DNA of 35,838 nucleotides from Comamonadaceae bacterium (GCA_947445115.1 CANFCG010000022.1:1-35838), one strand, 5' to 3'. Numbered from the stretch's first letter, positions 19,897-28,392 are shown. Numbers and translations are program-made. Notes: generated by a model not told the origin, from the sequence alone.

Positions 19897-20505
19897 ATGC
19901 ATCGCAAGTTGTTAGCGTTTCTTTTGCCGCTTGCTTTTTCATTAGGTGCTAGCTCGCAAGCTCGTGCGCCCTCTGCACCAGGCTCCGCTGGACGAATAGA
20001 TGATCCCATGGCTATTACTTCGGTTCGCTTGATGGTCGGTCACCCAACCTACGGTTCTTCTAGGCAGCGTGTTATTTTGGGGCGTGCTCCAGCCGCGATT
20101 ACGGCAACATTTGTTGCGACAGGTGGTGGTGTGGTGTCGGGGCATTGGGAGTTTGCCATGCCAGCAGATGGTATGCCTACTGCGCTTGATTTAACGCCAA
20201 CGCCATTACTTTCTAGTACCGCCCGAATGCAGCAACGCCGTTTTCGACAAAAAGAGATGTTTACTTTCTCGCTCTCGCCCGGCGAGCGTTACGTACTAGC
20301 TGGGCCAGTCATCAAGCCTAGTGATATGCCTGCTACCGGGCGCTATCACGTGTTATTAAAAATTGATTCGGCTAGTTCCATGAATGGGGCGGTGGCGACG
20401 ATGCCAAGCAAGATTTCCCCTATCGTTTTAGAGGTTGAGATGCCAAAAGCGGCCGTTATGGCGGCTCCTACATCATCCAGCGCTACTTCAGAAAGCATCA
20501 AATAA
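19897..20505 (+). CDS. Exported protein of unknown function, paralogue of the protein at 26252
   Basis: 202 residues with a signal peptide (about 1-22). The mature chain begins with a conserved APSAPGSAGRIDDP segment. After that comes a beta-rich domain with RQRVILGRAPAAI, the SGHWEF strand, ALDLTPTPLL, FSLSPGERYVLAGPV and GRYHVLLKIDS. The protein at 26252 carries the same blocks in the same order, so the two are paralogues, and the C-terminal part of the large protein at 22703 has a more distant version. The gene is first in a run of four; the next starts 2 nt after its stop. No transmembrane helix, Cys pair or catalytic motif is visible. I do not recognise the family. It may be a structural or chaperone-like subunit of an envelope assembly. 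Confidence 0.85.
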   Translation: MHRKLLAFLLPLAFSLGASSQARAPSAPGSAGRIDDPMAITSVRLMVGHPTYGSSRQRVILGRAPAAITATFVATGGGVVSGHWEFAMPADGMPTALDLTPTPLLSSTARMQQRRFRQKEMFTFSLSPGERYVLAGPVIKPSDMPATGRYHVLLKIDSASSMNGAVATMPSKISPIVLEVEMPKAAVMAAPTSSSATSESIK

Positions 20506-20507
20506 AA

Positions 20508-22694
20508 ATGAAATATGGACGCCAGCTATGGCTATTAGCTTTTGGGGTCTTGTGTGCGATTGGACTGCATGCCCAAACAACGGGTTGGCTTGGCAGCGCC
20601 GAACCTATCAGTGTCGAGCGCGGTGCAAAAGCAACTTGGAAGGTTGCCGCAAGAACGACGACTATTGAAGCGGCTAATTTATTTGTGATCGCTAAAGCCG
20701 TGGGGGCCAGTGCGCACATTGACTTGACTCCCGTCATCTCGCTCAAAGATGATTCTTTAGAGTTGGATTTGGCTTTAATTAATGTACCGGCGGGTAAGTA
20801 TGAAATTGAAATCAGCCACATTGGCCTGGGCGGTGCCATACAAGAGCTGGACCGTACTATTTTGGTGGTGACCGCGCCAAGTGCGGGTGTTGACGGTAAG
20901 GCCGCTGCTGACACGAAAATTGAGCCAACAACAAGCAAATTTGAATTTAAACCCAAGCTAGATATTGGTATGCGTGGCCAGCTCTTTGAGCGGCGTAATG
21001 CCGATGCGGGTTTGTCGACGCGTTCTAGTTATAAAGATTTGACACTGGAGGGCGGTTTTGAAACGCTGAATTCCGCCGAAGACTGGGAAGTGAAGAGTAG
21101 CTTCAGTTTTTCGGGTAATAGCAACGTGAATGAGGCTGTGCAATATGGCAATAAGGGGCAAGAGGCTTCTCGGATTGACTTAACCAATTATCTGGTTGAG
21201 GGCGGCTTTGGTTCTACCCGGTTTGGGGTGGGCAATATTAATGTTTCGACCCATCCTTTGCTCGTCCAGGGCATTAGCAATCGTGGCGCATCGTTGGCGG
21301 GTAAGCTGCCTATGGGTTTCGATTTGAATGCCTCCATACAAAACGGCGGAGGTGTGCAGGCGGGCATAGATAATATTTTTGGTATTTCCCAGCCCAGCAA
21401 TATGTTTAAGCAAGTTGGTGTGGGTATCGATTTGGATCAGGATCGTCCCGGTAAAGCTCGTTTTGATTTCACCCGTTTGTCGGCTTCACAGCGTGTCGGT
21501 ACCTTGGCGTCTGGCGGTGATGCGATTGAAAAAAGTGAAGGGCATGGGCTCCGGTTTTCAGGCCGAGATAACGATGGGCGCGGTCGGCTGGAGTTATCGG
21601 TGGCAAGTAGTGTTCAAACCCCCGCAGGCTCACCCACGGTGAACCAAGGCTATGCGTGGACGGCCGAGGTGGGTTATGACCTGCTTAAAGATTGGGTTTG
21701 GCGACCTGAACTGCCAGTGAGCTTTAACACCGCGTTACGTATAGAGCACTCATCGCCTGTCTACCGTAGCTTGGGTTCAAGTTTTGGCTCCAACTTTAGA
21801 CAGCAGGTGGGCTTGTTCAATTTGAAGGTTGGGCCCAGCCAATTGCAGGGTCAGATTGTTCGTCGCTACGACAACGTGGGTGCGGATCATGCCTATTTGC
21901 GAAACAAATTGGATTCGTGGTCACTCAACGGTAGCATTCCACTCGATCAGTTTGTCAAAGCATGGCAAGGCAAACAGGAACCGCCAGCAGCAGTGAGTGC
22001 CAATGAGACGGACGAGGAGAAAGCAGCGCGTACGAAACTTGCGGAAGAGGCCAATAAGCCCAACCCCTTTTGGCCTGCTTTAACGTATCAGCGCAAGTCA
22101 GTTTTGGGTTATGGCGATCTGGCGTTCATTCCGACGGGTTATACGTCTGACGATTTGCCTATGGTGCATGTGCTGGAGCAGGCCATTGGTCTTCGGTGGG
22201 CGTTTGAGCGAGCTCAGATTGGTATCAAACGTGCGCGCGTCGAGCAAGATAATCGGCAAGTGGGCCATGAAACTGAAGATGTCACCGACAACAAGTGGGG
22301 TTACTCTTTAGATTACAAAGCTAGCGACACTTTAACGCTAGGCGCTAGCCAAGACTTGAGTAATAACCTGCGTTACGTCTCAGGCATTGTGGCCGACCAA
22401 TTCCAAACCAAAGTCTCGGCCACCTACAACATGACGCCTGATACCACGATCTTGGCCGAAGTGAACCGCACTCTTGCAAGGGATACCACCACAGCGTTGA
22501 ATAATCTGCGGGGCTATCAGGTGCAATGGACGACCAAGTTCAAAACCCCTGCGTTTGGAATGATGGCTGCCACGCCTGGGCAGTTTTATTTCCGCTACGT
22601 AGGATCCAATGGATTTACAGCCAGCTCAACTAGCGCTGCCGTGACGCCGATTACCTATGCCGTTCAGTTTGGCGTGACCCTCTCTATATTTTGA
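20508..22694 (+). CDS. Predicted outer-membrane beta-barrel protein, unknown function
   Basis: 728 residues with a signal peptide (about 1-23, ending LHAQ). Residues 24-125 look like an Ig-type beta sandwich (WKVAARTTTIEAANLFVIAK, VPAGKYEIEISHIGLGG). A linker follows, and from about 145 to the end alternating amphipathic beta strands with many Gly and aromatic residues fit a large barrel. The chain ends in phenylalanine (VQFGVTLSIF), the outer-membrane insertion signal. One long charged stretch near 495-530 (ETDEEKAARTKLAEEANK) looks like an extended loop. The gene is 2 nt from its upstream neighbour and 8 nt before the downstream ATG, so all are probably cotranscribed. It could be a pore, an adhesin anchor or an export channel for its neighbours. 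Confidence 0.82.
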   Translation: MKYGRQLWLLAFGVLCAIGLHAQTTGWLGSAEPISVERGAKATWKVAARTTTIEAANLFVIAKAVGASAHIDLTPVISLKDDSLELDLALINVPAGKYEIEISHIGLGGAIQELDRTILVVTAPSAGVDGKAAADTKIEPTTSKFEFKPKLDIGMRGQLFERRNADAGLSTRSSYKDLTLEGGFETLNSAEDWEVKSSFSFSGNSNVNEAVQYGNKGQEASRIDLTNYLVEGGFGSTRFGVGNINVSTHPLLVQGISNRGASLAGKLPMGFDLNASIQNGGGVQAGIDNIFGISQPSNMFKQVGVGIDLDQDRPGKARFDFTRLSASQRVGTLASGGDAIEKSEGHGLRFSGRDNDGRGRLELSVASSVQTPAGSPTVNQGYAWTAEVGYDLLKDWVWRPELPVSFNTALRIEHSSPVYRSLGSSFGSNFRQQVGLFNLKVGPSQLQGQIVRRYDNVGADHAYLRNKLDSWSLNGSIPLDQFVKAWQGKQEPPAAVSANETDEEKAARTKLAEEANKPNPFWPALTYQRKSVLGYGDLAFIPTGYTSDDLPMVHVLEQAIGLRWAFERAQIGIKRARVEQDNRQVGHETEDVTDNKWGYSLDYKASDTLTLGASQDLSNNLRYVSGIVADQFQTKVSATYNMTPDTTILAEVNRTLARDTTTALNNLRGYQVQWTTKFKTPAFGMMAATPGQFYFRYVGSNGFTASSTSAAVTPITYAVQFGVTLSIF

Positions 22695-22702
22695 TAACTG
22701 AT

Positions 22703-25700
22703 ATGCGCCCATTGCTACAACTTCTCAAAATATTCAAACTTAAAAGCGTGCTGGCCTTCGGCATGTTGCTGATGACTGGCTCTGCATTTGCTCAACTTAG
22801 TTGCCCGCCTGTTTGTGATGTTCCACCAGTTCCAAAGGTGCTCGCTGCGGGGGCGGATACTTTGTCCGTGACGAATCCAAGTGGTGGGGCTGTCAATCTT
22901 TTGGCGAACGATACATCTGATGCGGCGGTCATCACTTCGTCACTCCTGTTACCCATGGGGGATCTTGCCATTGGTATTACGAGTGATGCGGGCTTAACCT
23001 CTTATTTATCACTTGATGCAACGTCAGGTTATCTAACTGTGACTGGCACTTTGCCGGTTGGTATTTACACGATTAACTATCAAATCTGTCAGACAACCTA
23101 CCCTAGTAATTGCGTGACAGGGACGTTGACATTGACGGTTGTTAATAAAACAATGACCGCAAACGCCGACTCAGTTGCCTTATCGCCAGTTGCGACCTTG
23201 GTAACCGTGCTGACTAATGATTATGTGGGTCCTTCTATATCTGCATCCGTTGATACCGTAACCGTCACAATTGTGAATGATGGCGGCTTGACCGGTTTAT
23301 CAGTGAGCGCCAGCGGGCAATTGGTCGTGCCAACGCGTACAGCAAGCACATATGCACCGACCTACAAAATTTGTGAGGTGATCAATCCTACCAATTGCTC
23401 GGCAACCGTTACCGTCACCATTACGGCGCTGGCAGGCCCGATTGCGGTGGCTGATGTCGCAACTATCTCAGCTGCGGGGGGCATAGTTGATTATTTGGCA
23501 AATGATACCTTTAATGGTTCGCCTGCCAGTATTAGCCTTGTAACTACCCAAGGCGGCAGTCCGTTACCAGCAGGGGTGACTCAAAATGCGGCTGGGCAAC
23601 TGGTCTTCCCCGCTGGTGGGACTCCTGGAGTCTATGCAGGTAGTTATCGAATTTGTGAAATAGCGGCAATAACTAACTGCTCGGCTTATGTTGCAGTCAA
23701 TATTACGATTCTTGCGGTTCCTGTCGCTGCTGCTGATGCGGCTAGTTTGACAACGGCAGGCGGCACAGTCAACATTCTTGCCAATGATACTTATAACGGA
23801 GTTGCTGCGGTTAGCAGCTCCGTGATGCCAGTTTTTATAGCCTCAACATATGGCGCAATTGCGACGAATCCGTCAGGTCAGCTTGTGATAGGTGTAGGTG
23901 CCGTTGGTAACTATACCGTGACCTATGCGCTCTGCACGGTTGCGCTGATGACGAATTGCTCCACCCCTGTCAATGTGGCATTGACGATCACTGCGGCATC
24001 AGCCGTGCTTGTGACGACCGCCGATGTGGCGAGCGTAGCCGCTGGGGGCGTAGTCAATGTGCTTTCAAACGACACATTCAATGGCGCTGCAGCCACGGCC
24101 AGCAATGTCGCCCCATCCTTTACAACGACTCCTGCGACTGGCTTTAGTTTTAACGCTTCAGGTCAGCTAGTGGTTGCGTCATCGGTTGCTGTGGGCAGTT
24201 ACAGCGTTTCGTATCGCATTTGCGAACTGGTCAATTTAACCAATTGTTCGTCACTCTCAACTTCTTACATCACCGTGACTGCGCCTGCTGCTGTCCTGGT
24301 GGCAGTTGCAGATGCAGCCACGATTGCACCTATTGCGACAACCGTTACTGTGCTCACCAACGACACCGTCAATGGCGCAGCAGCAACGACTACCAATGCG
24401 GCGGTCACTATCGTTAGCGACGGCGGGTTGACCGGACTCTCAGTCAACACAAGCGGTCAATTGGTGGTTCCCGCTAGAGCGCCCAGCACCTCGAGCGCAC
24501 CGACTTACAAAATTTGCGAAATTGGTAACTTGACCAATTGCTCAGCAGCCGTCACGGTGACCTTGACGACATTAGCTGGCCCCGTTGCTGTGGCAGATAC
24601 TGGCAGTTTGGTTGTTGGCGCTGGCGGCACGTTCAATCTTTTGGCAAACGACACATTCAATGGTGCGCAGGCAACATCCAGCAATGTGTCGGCAGGTCTT
24701 GTCAGCCCAGTTACTGGCTTTAGCCTTGGAACCAATGGCCAATTGGCTGTCGCCACCACGGTGGCTGTTGGCTCGTATCCCGTGGCCTATAAAATTTGCG
24801 ATCTTGCCGCCCCAACCAGCTGCTCTGGTAACGTCAATGCCACCGTGACGGTAACTGCTGCCGTTGTTGCTGGCGCTGGGCTGGTTGCCGCAGACGATGG
24901 CATCACGATGCCTTTAGCGGGTGGATCGCTGAATGTATTGACCAACGATAAATACAATTCGACAGCAATCACGGCAAGCATGGTTGCCATTACCTTGACC
25001 TCTAACGGCGGTGCTTCTGGCGCCACACTGAGTGCTGCAGGTGATTTATATATTTCGATTGGATTGGCACCAGGATCCTATTTGCTGACCTATAAGATAT
25101 GTTTAATCAGCTCGCCCACGACCTGCTCTTCTGCTAAGGTCAGTATCATCATTTCTGCTTCGGTGACCTCAGCTGTGCGCAAAGCGCCTTCTGTTAGTGG
25201 AGCGACAAGCTCAACATCACTCATTATTACGACAGGTCAATCCCCCATTAGCTTTGGAACAGGTGGGCCAACGGTCGCAGGCTCTATTAACGATGCGCTG
25301 GTGTTCTCAGGTGTTCGGGCTAGCTTTGGCGAGAACGTTGGCGGTTTGACCTTCTTGAATCTACGTGCTTCGCAAGATATTCCCAAATTTAATGCACTGC
25401 TGTTCTACAGTGGTTCGGGTCAATTGAAGGCGCGTTGGGAGGTCATTCAGCCGGGTGATCCCGACCCCAATGAATTAGATTTGGTGCCTGAAGACGGCTT
25501 GACGCTTGCACAAAAAGTGCAGCGCCATACCTATACCTTGATTGATCGCTCCACGGGCTATCTTGCCCCTATGGGCAGCTATCAGTTGATAGGACCTGAT
25601 CCAAGTCGCTTGCCTAAATCGCGTTTAGGCACATACCGTATTTTGCTTCGCCTAGAGGCAATGGGAAGCGGCACCTCGGGCGCGTTTTATATTCCATTTA

Positions 25701-26230
25701 TCACTTACCGAATTCAAAGTGATCCCATTGTTGAAACGCCCGTTGCTTCTAACGCGACCTCCGATGGGACAGCGTCAACCTCGCAAGTGAAATCACGTTT
25801 TACAGCTAATACCAATGTGGCAGACTTCTCCAAAATAGGTGAATTAGATGTGGGGGCGTCTATATCAGAGGGCGGGGGTATCAAGATTGGTAGTTTTGAG
25901 AAAAAAGTACCTCTTGTCGGCTTTGAATCGATCAACACCAAGCAACCTAAGGCGGGACAGCAAATTGCAGGTAGCGCACCTTTAAAGTTAGAGTGGGATG
26001 AGGCGAAAGCGGCGACAGTTGATTTTTGGCATTTAGAGATCCGAAATGATGCCGGTGGCGATTTATTAACCGTGGCCCGAGTGGTTAAAAAAACGGATTA
26101 TGTGTTAGCGCGCCCATTGGCGAGTCAGCTTCCGCGTGACAAAACGCTGCGCTGGCGTGTGCAAGGTGTGGACAAAGAGGGGCATGTCACGGCGACTAGT
26201 GCGTGGTTATTTTTTACGGTCACCAACTAA
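22703..26230 (+). CDS. Large exported protein with eight cadherin/Ig-like tandem repeats
   Basis: 1175 residues from ATG 22703. A TTG at 22691, overlapping the previous stop as TTGA, would add four residues; neither start has a clear SD. The signal peptide ends near SAFAQ. Eight repeats of 94-103 residues follow, each with an N-D motif (LANDT or similar, at residues 69, 172, 267, 361, 456, 553, 649, 748) and a closing Y-x-[IL]-C-x7-C. After about 830 comes a region resembling the small paralogues, with LKARWEV and GTYRILLRLEA. A terminal beta module ends in LRWRVQGVDKEGH, like a fibronectin-III fold. The N-D repeats resemble tandem-95/cadherin-like surface domains. A surface or adhesive role is inferred only. 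Confidence 0.85.
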   Translation: MRPLLQLLKIFKLKSVLAFGMLLMTGSAFAQLSCPPVCDVPPVPKVLAAGADTLSVTNPSGGAVNLLANDTSDAAVITSSLLLPMGDLAIGITSDAGLTSYLSLDATSGYLTVTGTLPVGIYTINYQICQTTYPSNCVTGTLTLTVVNKTMTANADSVALSPVATLVTVLTNDYVGPSISASVDTVTVTIVNDGGLTGLSVSASGQLVVPTRTASTYAPTYKICEVINPTNCSATVTVTITALAGPIAVADVATISAAGGIVDYLANDTFNGSPASISLVTTQGGSPLPAGVTQNAAGQLVFPAGGTPGVYAGSYRICEIAAITNCSAYVAVNITILAVPVAAADAASLTTAGGTVNILANDTYNGVAAVSSSVMPVFIASTYGAIATNPSGQLVIGVGAVGNYTVTYALCTVALMTNCSTPVNVALTITAASAVLVTTADVASVAAGGVVNVLSNDTFNGAAATASNVAPSFTTTPATGFSFNASGQLVVASSVAVGSYSVSYRICELVNLTNCSSLSTSYITVTAPAAVLVAVADAATIAPIATTVTVLTNDTVNGAAATTTNAAVTIVSDGGLTGLSVNTSGQLVVPARAPSTSSAPTYKICEIGNLTNCSAAVTVTLTTLAGPVAVADTGSLVVGAGGTFNLLANDTFNGAQATSSNVSAGLVSPVTGFSLGTNGQLAVATTVAVGSYPVAYKICDLAAPTSCSGNVNATVTVTAAVVAGAGLVAADDGITMPLAGGSLNVLTNDKYNSTAITASMVAITLTSNGGASGATLSAAGDLYISIGLAPGSYLLTYKICLISSPTTCSSAKVSIIISASVTSAVRKAPSVSGATSSTSLIITTGQSPISFGTGGPTVAGSINDALVFSGVRASFGENVGGLTFLNLRASQDIPKFNALLFYSGSGQLKARWEVIQPGDPDPNELDLVPEDGLTLAQKVQRHTYTLIDRSTGYLAPMGSYQLIGPDPSRLPKSRLGTYRILLRLEAMGSGTSGAFYIPFITYRIQSDPIVETPVASNATSDGTASTSQVKSRFTANTNVADFSKIGELDVGASISEGGGIKIGSFEKKVPLVGFESINTKQPKAGQQIAGSAPLKLEWDEAKAATVDFWHLEIRNDAGGDLLTVARVVKKTDYVLARPLASQLPRDKTLRWRVQGVDKEGHVTATSAWLFFTVTN
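22847..25161 (+). repeat. Eight tandem ~95-residue protein repeats encoded in the large exported protein
   Basis: Spacing between successive N-D motifs is 103, 95, 94, 95, 97, 96 and 99 residues. All eight units keep two cysteines exactly seven residues apart (for example CEVINPTNC and CELVNLTNC). Units 2 and 6 are most alike (both with DGGLTGLSV and GQLVVP), and units 5 and 7 share NDTFNGA and a VAVGSY segment, a mosaic that suggests duplication or recombination within the gene. Confidence 0.85.
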
Positions 26231-26251
26231 ATTTTTCTACCTTGGAGAGTC

Positions 26252-26806
26252 ATGATGCGCAGAGCTTATTTATTAGGACTGGCGATCTTCTTGCAAGCGT
26301 GCTGGGCTAGTGCCCAAGGCCTGCCGCCTTCTGCGCCTGGCTCAGCGGGGCGGATGGATGATCCATTCGAGATTACGCTCATTCGCGTTGTATCTGGTCA
26401 TCCAGAGTACGGCACGGCACGCCAACGCATTACCCTGGGGCGTACTCCAACCCCGATTTCTGCCACCTTTATTGCCAAAGGGTCGGGTCAAGTCAGCGGT
26501 CATTGGGAGCTAGCAACGCCTAGCGACGGTGCACCGAATGCGATTGATTTAACCCCCACGCCTTTGCTGACGGCATCGGCACGATTTTCTCAGCGCCGAT
26601 TCCTGCAGTTGGGTACGTTTTCATTTTCACTCTCTCCGGGAGAGCGTCACGTGATGCAAGGCCCTGTGATGGATGCGCAAAGCTTGTCGCAAATAGGGCG
26701 TTACCACGTGCTGCTGCGCTTGGATTCGGTTATTTCCATGAACTCAACCGCGCCTGTGCTGCCTGCGCAAATTGCACCTGTTGTTTTAGAGGTTGACAGT
26801 CAGTAA
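26252..26806 (+). CDS. Exported protein of unknown function, paralogue of the protein at 19897
   Basis: 184 residues with a signal peptide of about 22 residues. LQAC at 14-17 could instead be a weak lipobox. The mature start PPSAPGSAGRMDDP, the HP-YG-RQRI-LGR block, SGHWEL, AIDLTPTPLL, FSLSPGERHVMQGPV and GRYHVLLRLDS all match the gene at 19897 in order. It starts 21 nt after the large repeat protein; GGAG precedes two possible ATGs (26252 and 26255), with the second at better spacing. It closes the four-gene run. The function is unknown. Its close match to the first gene suggests two non-identical subunits or a duplication bracketing the barrel and repeat protein. Confidence 0.85.
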   Translation: MMRRAYLLGLAIFLQACWASAQGLPPSAPGSAGRMDDPFEITLIRVVSGHPEYGTARQRITLGRTPTPISATFIAKGSGQVSGHWELATPSDGAPNAIDLTPTPLLTASARFSQRRFLQLGTFSFSLSPGERHVMQGPVMDAQSLSQIGRYHVLLRLDSVISMNSTAPVLPAQIAPVVLEVDSQ

Positions 26807-26957
26807 AAAGAAAGCGCAACATTAATAATCAAAAAGAATTACTGGCTAAGGGTAAATGCCGGTATATTTTATCGTATTTTTGCGAATTTTTGTAAAGAAT
26901 TGATGGAAAATTAAACGTCAAAAATTACATTCTTCAATTTTTTTATAAAGGATCATC

Positions 26958-27752
26958 ATGAAACATAATCTCAAAATCGTGCTGTTCGGTGCGCTCCTTG
27001 GGGCCTCAAGTCTTGCACTGGCGCAAACTGCTGCGCCAGATGTCGCCGCGTTAGCCGCATGTCACCAAGACCTTGCCAAGGATTTGACGAAGTTCAAGAC
27101 GGACGTTGCTTCAGCTAAGAAAGAGCACTCTGTATCGCCAATGGCGCTCAAGCGTTTACAAATGCGCGAAGCCAATATTACCAATCACGAAGCCCGCTTA
27201 AAGCACGAAACGCTGGCAAATTGCCAGGCTGAGCGAAAAGCTTTAGAGGCCAACGATGCATTGCTGCTGCGTGACGTGGCTTTTGGCCAGTGCCATAAAG
27301 CAGTTCGTGCCGATATTCTGAAATTTAGAGCGGACTTAGGCACTGCGAGAAAAGAGCACGCATTAACGGCGCCCGCTATGCATCGAATTTCTCTGCGCGA
27401 GAAGGCAATTTTGGATCATGAAGCTAATTTGGCAAAGCATGAAACACTGGCTAACTGCAAAGCCGAGGACAAAGCGCTTAAAGCGACAGATGCACTTTTA
27501 CTGCGTGATATTGCATTCGGTAAATGCCATTACGGAGCGACTTTGGCCCACGCCAAAATCAGTAAAGATATTCAGGCTGGCTTAGCAAATAAATCATTGA
27601 CGCCAGTCAAAATGTTTGAAGTGAAGAAAGCAGAGGCTGAAATCAAAAAGCATGAGAGCGCATTGAATAAGAAGGAAACTTTGGCTCAATGCGAGGAGTT
27701 CAAAGGCCAATTGGTGGCACTAGAAAAGACAGTTGCACCACATCTGAAATAA
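26958..27752 (+). CDS. Exported three-repeat helical protein with CH...C units
   Basis: 264 residues; the signal peptide covers about 1-23 (ending LALAQ). The mature protein is three repeats of about 78 residues, each starting Cys-His and holding a second Cys 54-55 residues on: C35/C89, C112/C167 and C190/C245. The second Cys is in ETLANC or ETLAQC. A linker with A-DALLLRD-AFG joins units 1-2 and 2-3. Composition is rich in Ala, Lys, Glu and Leu, so the fold is likely alpha-helical, possibly with one disulfide per unit. AAAGGA precedes the ATG. The next gene is 23 nt downstream and shares the unit. I do not recognise a named family; periplasmic location is inferred from the signal peptide. 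Confidence 0.85.
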   Translation: MKHNLKIVLFGALLGASSLALAQTAAPDVAALAACHQDLAKDLTKFKTDVASAKKEHSVSPMALKRLQMREANITNHEARLKHETLANCQAERKALEANDALLLRDVAFGQCHKAVRADILKFRADLGTARKEHALTAPAMHRISLREKAILDHEANLAKHETLANCKAEDKALKATDALLLRDIAFGKCHYGATLAHAKISKDIQAGLANKSLTPVKMFEVKKAEAEIKKHESALNKKETLAQCEEFKGQLVALEKTVAPHLK

Positions 27753-27775
27753 TTTTTTAACTTAAAGGAAATGTC

Positions 27776-28369
27776 ATGAGAACGAAGCTTAAATTACTGT
27801 TGTTGGCTGTGACTCTTGGTTTGACCAGTGTCACTTTTGCTGCCGATGATCCAAAAGTGCTAGAGGCTGAGCACAAGCTCTTAGAAGCTGAGCACAAAGC
27901 CGCCGAGGCAGATCATCACGCCGCATTTAAAGCGGGCAAGATTGATCATGCAGTACTTCACGAACACAAAGCACGTGAGGCAGCTCTCAATTCACATAAA
28001 GGCAAAAAATATAAAACACTTGCCGAAGTTAAAGCTGCTCGTGAAGACATTAAAAAGCATCACGCACACGTGAAGCACCATGTATCAACATCTAAGGGCC
28101 TTTGCCACAACGATGTGCATGTGGCGGCTAAAGCGTTAGGTGATGACCATGCGGCGCACCACGATATCATTGCAGCACATCCAGAGCATGCGGCAGCTCA
28201 CAAGGCAGCTCGTGAAAAGCACGCTGTCCGCCTCGCGCACTTGAATAAGGGCGGTCACACGCATGAAGAGTGCGAAAAAATCCACGCTGGTGTTAAAGAG
28301 TCGCACAAAAATCACCAGGTCCGTCATGGTCATGGCAAGACGTTCGCTGCAATTAAAAAACCAGCTTAA
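27776..28369 (+). CDS. Exported histidine-rich protein, possible metal binder
   Basis: 197 residues, signal peptide about 1-22 (ending TFA). Thirty histidines, about 15 percent, are spread over the mature chain, many as HH, HxH or HxxxH. The rest is Ala, Lys and Glu in helix-like spacing (EAEHKLLEAEHKAAEADHH). Two cysteines, C110 (in LCHND) and C166 (in HEEC), are 56 apart, matching the CH...C unit of the preceding gene. Residues 66-90 also match that unit without cysteine (REAALNSHKG...TLAEVKA). AAAGGAA precedes the ATG and a strong terminator follows. Binding of Zn, Ni, Cu or Co in the periplasm is plausible from composition but unproven; no metal regulator or transporter is adjacent. Confidence 0.85.
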   Translation: MRTKLKLLLLAVTLGLTSVTFAADDPKVLEAEHKLLEAEHKAAEADHHAAFKAGKIDHAVLHEHKAREAALNSHKGKKYKTLAEVKAAREDIKKHHAHVKHHVSTSKGLCHNDVHVAAKALGDDHAAHHDIIAAHPEHAAAHKAAREKHAVRLAHLNKGGHTHEECEKIHAGVKESHKNHQVRHGHGKTFAAIKKPA

Positions 28370-28392
28370 TTTTTAATAACCGACTAACCCTA

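Noticed and set aside
22847-25161. Possible CRISPR or satellite array
   Set aside because: The periodicity is about 285 bases, in frame, and conserved at the protein level; there are no short identical repeats with unique spacers.
26807-26957. AT-rich gap after the four-gene locus, possible promoter with TATATT near 26873
   Set aside because: No convincing -35 at proper spacing and no hairpin with a T run, so neither a promoter nor a terminator is called.
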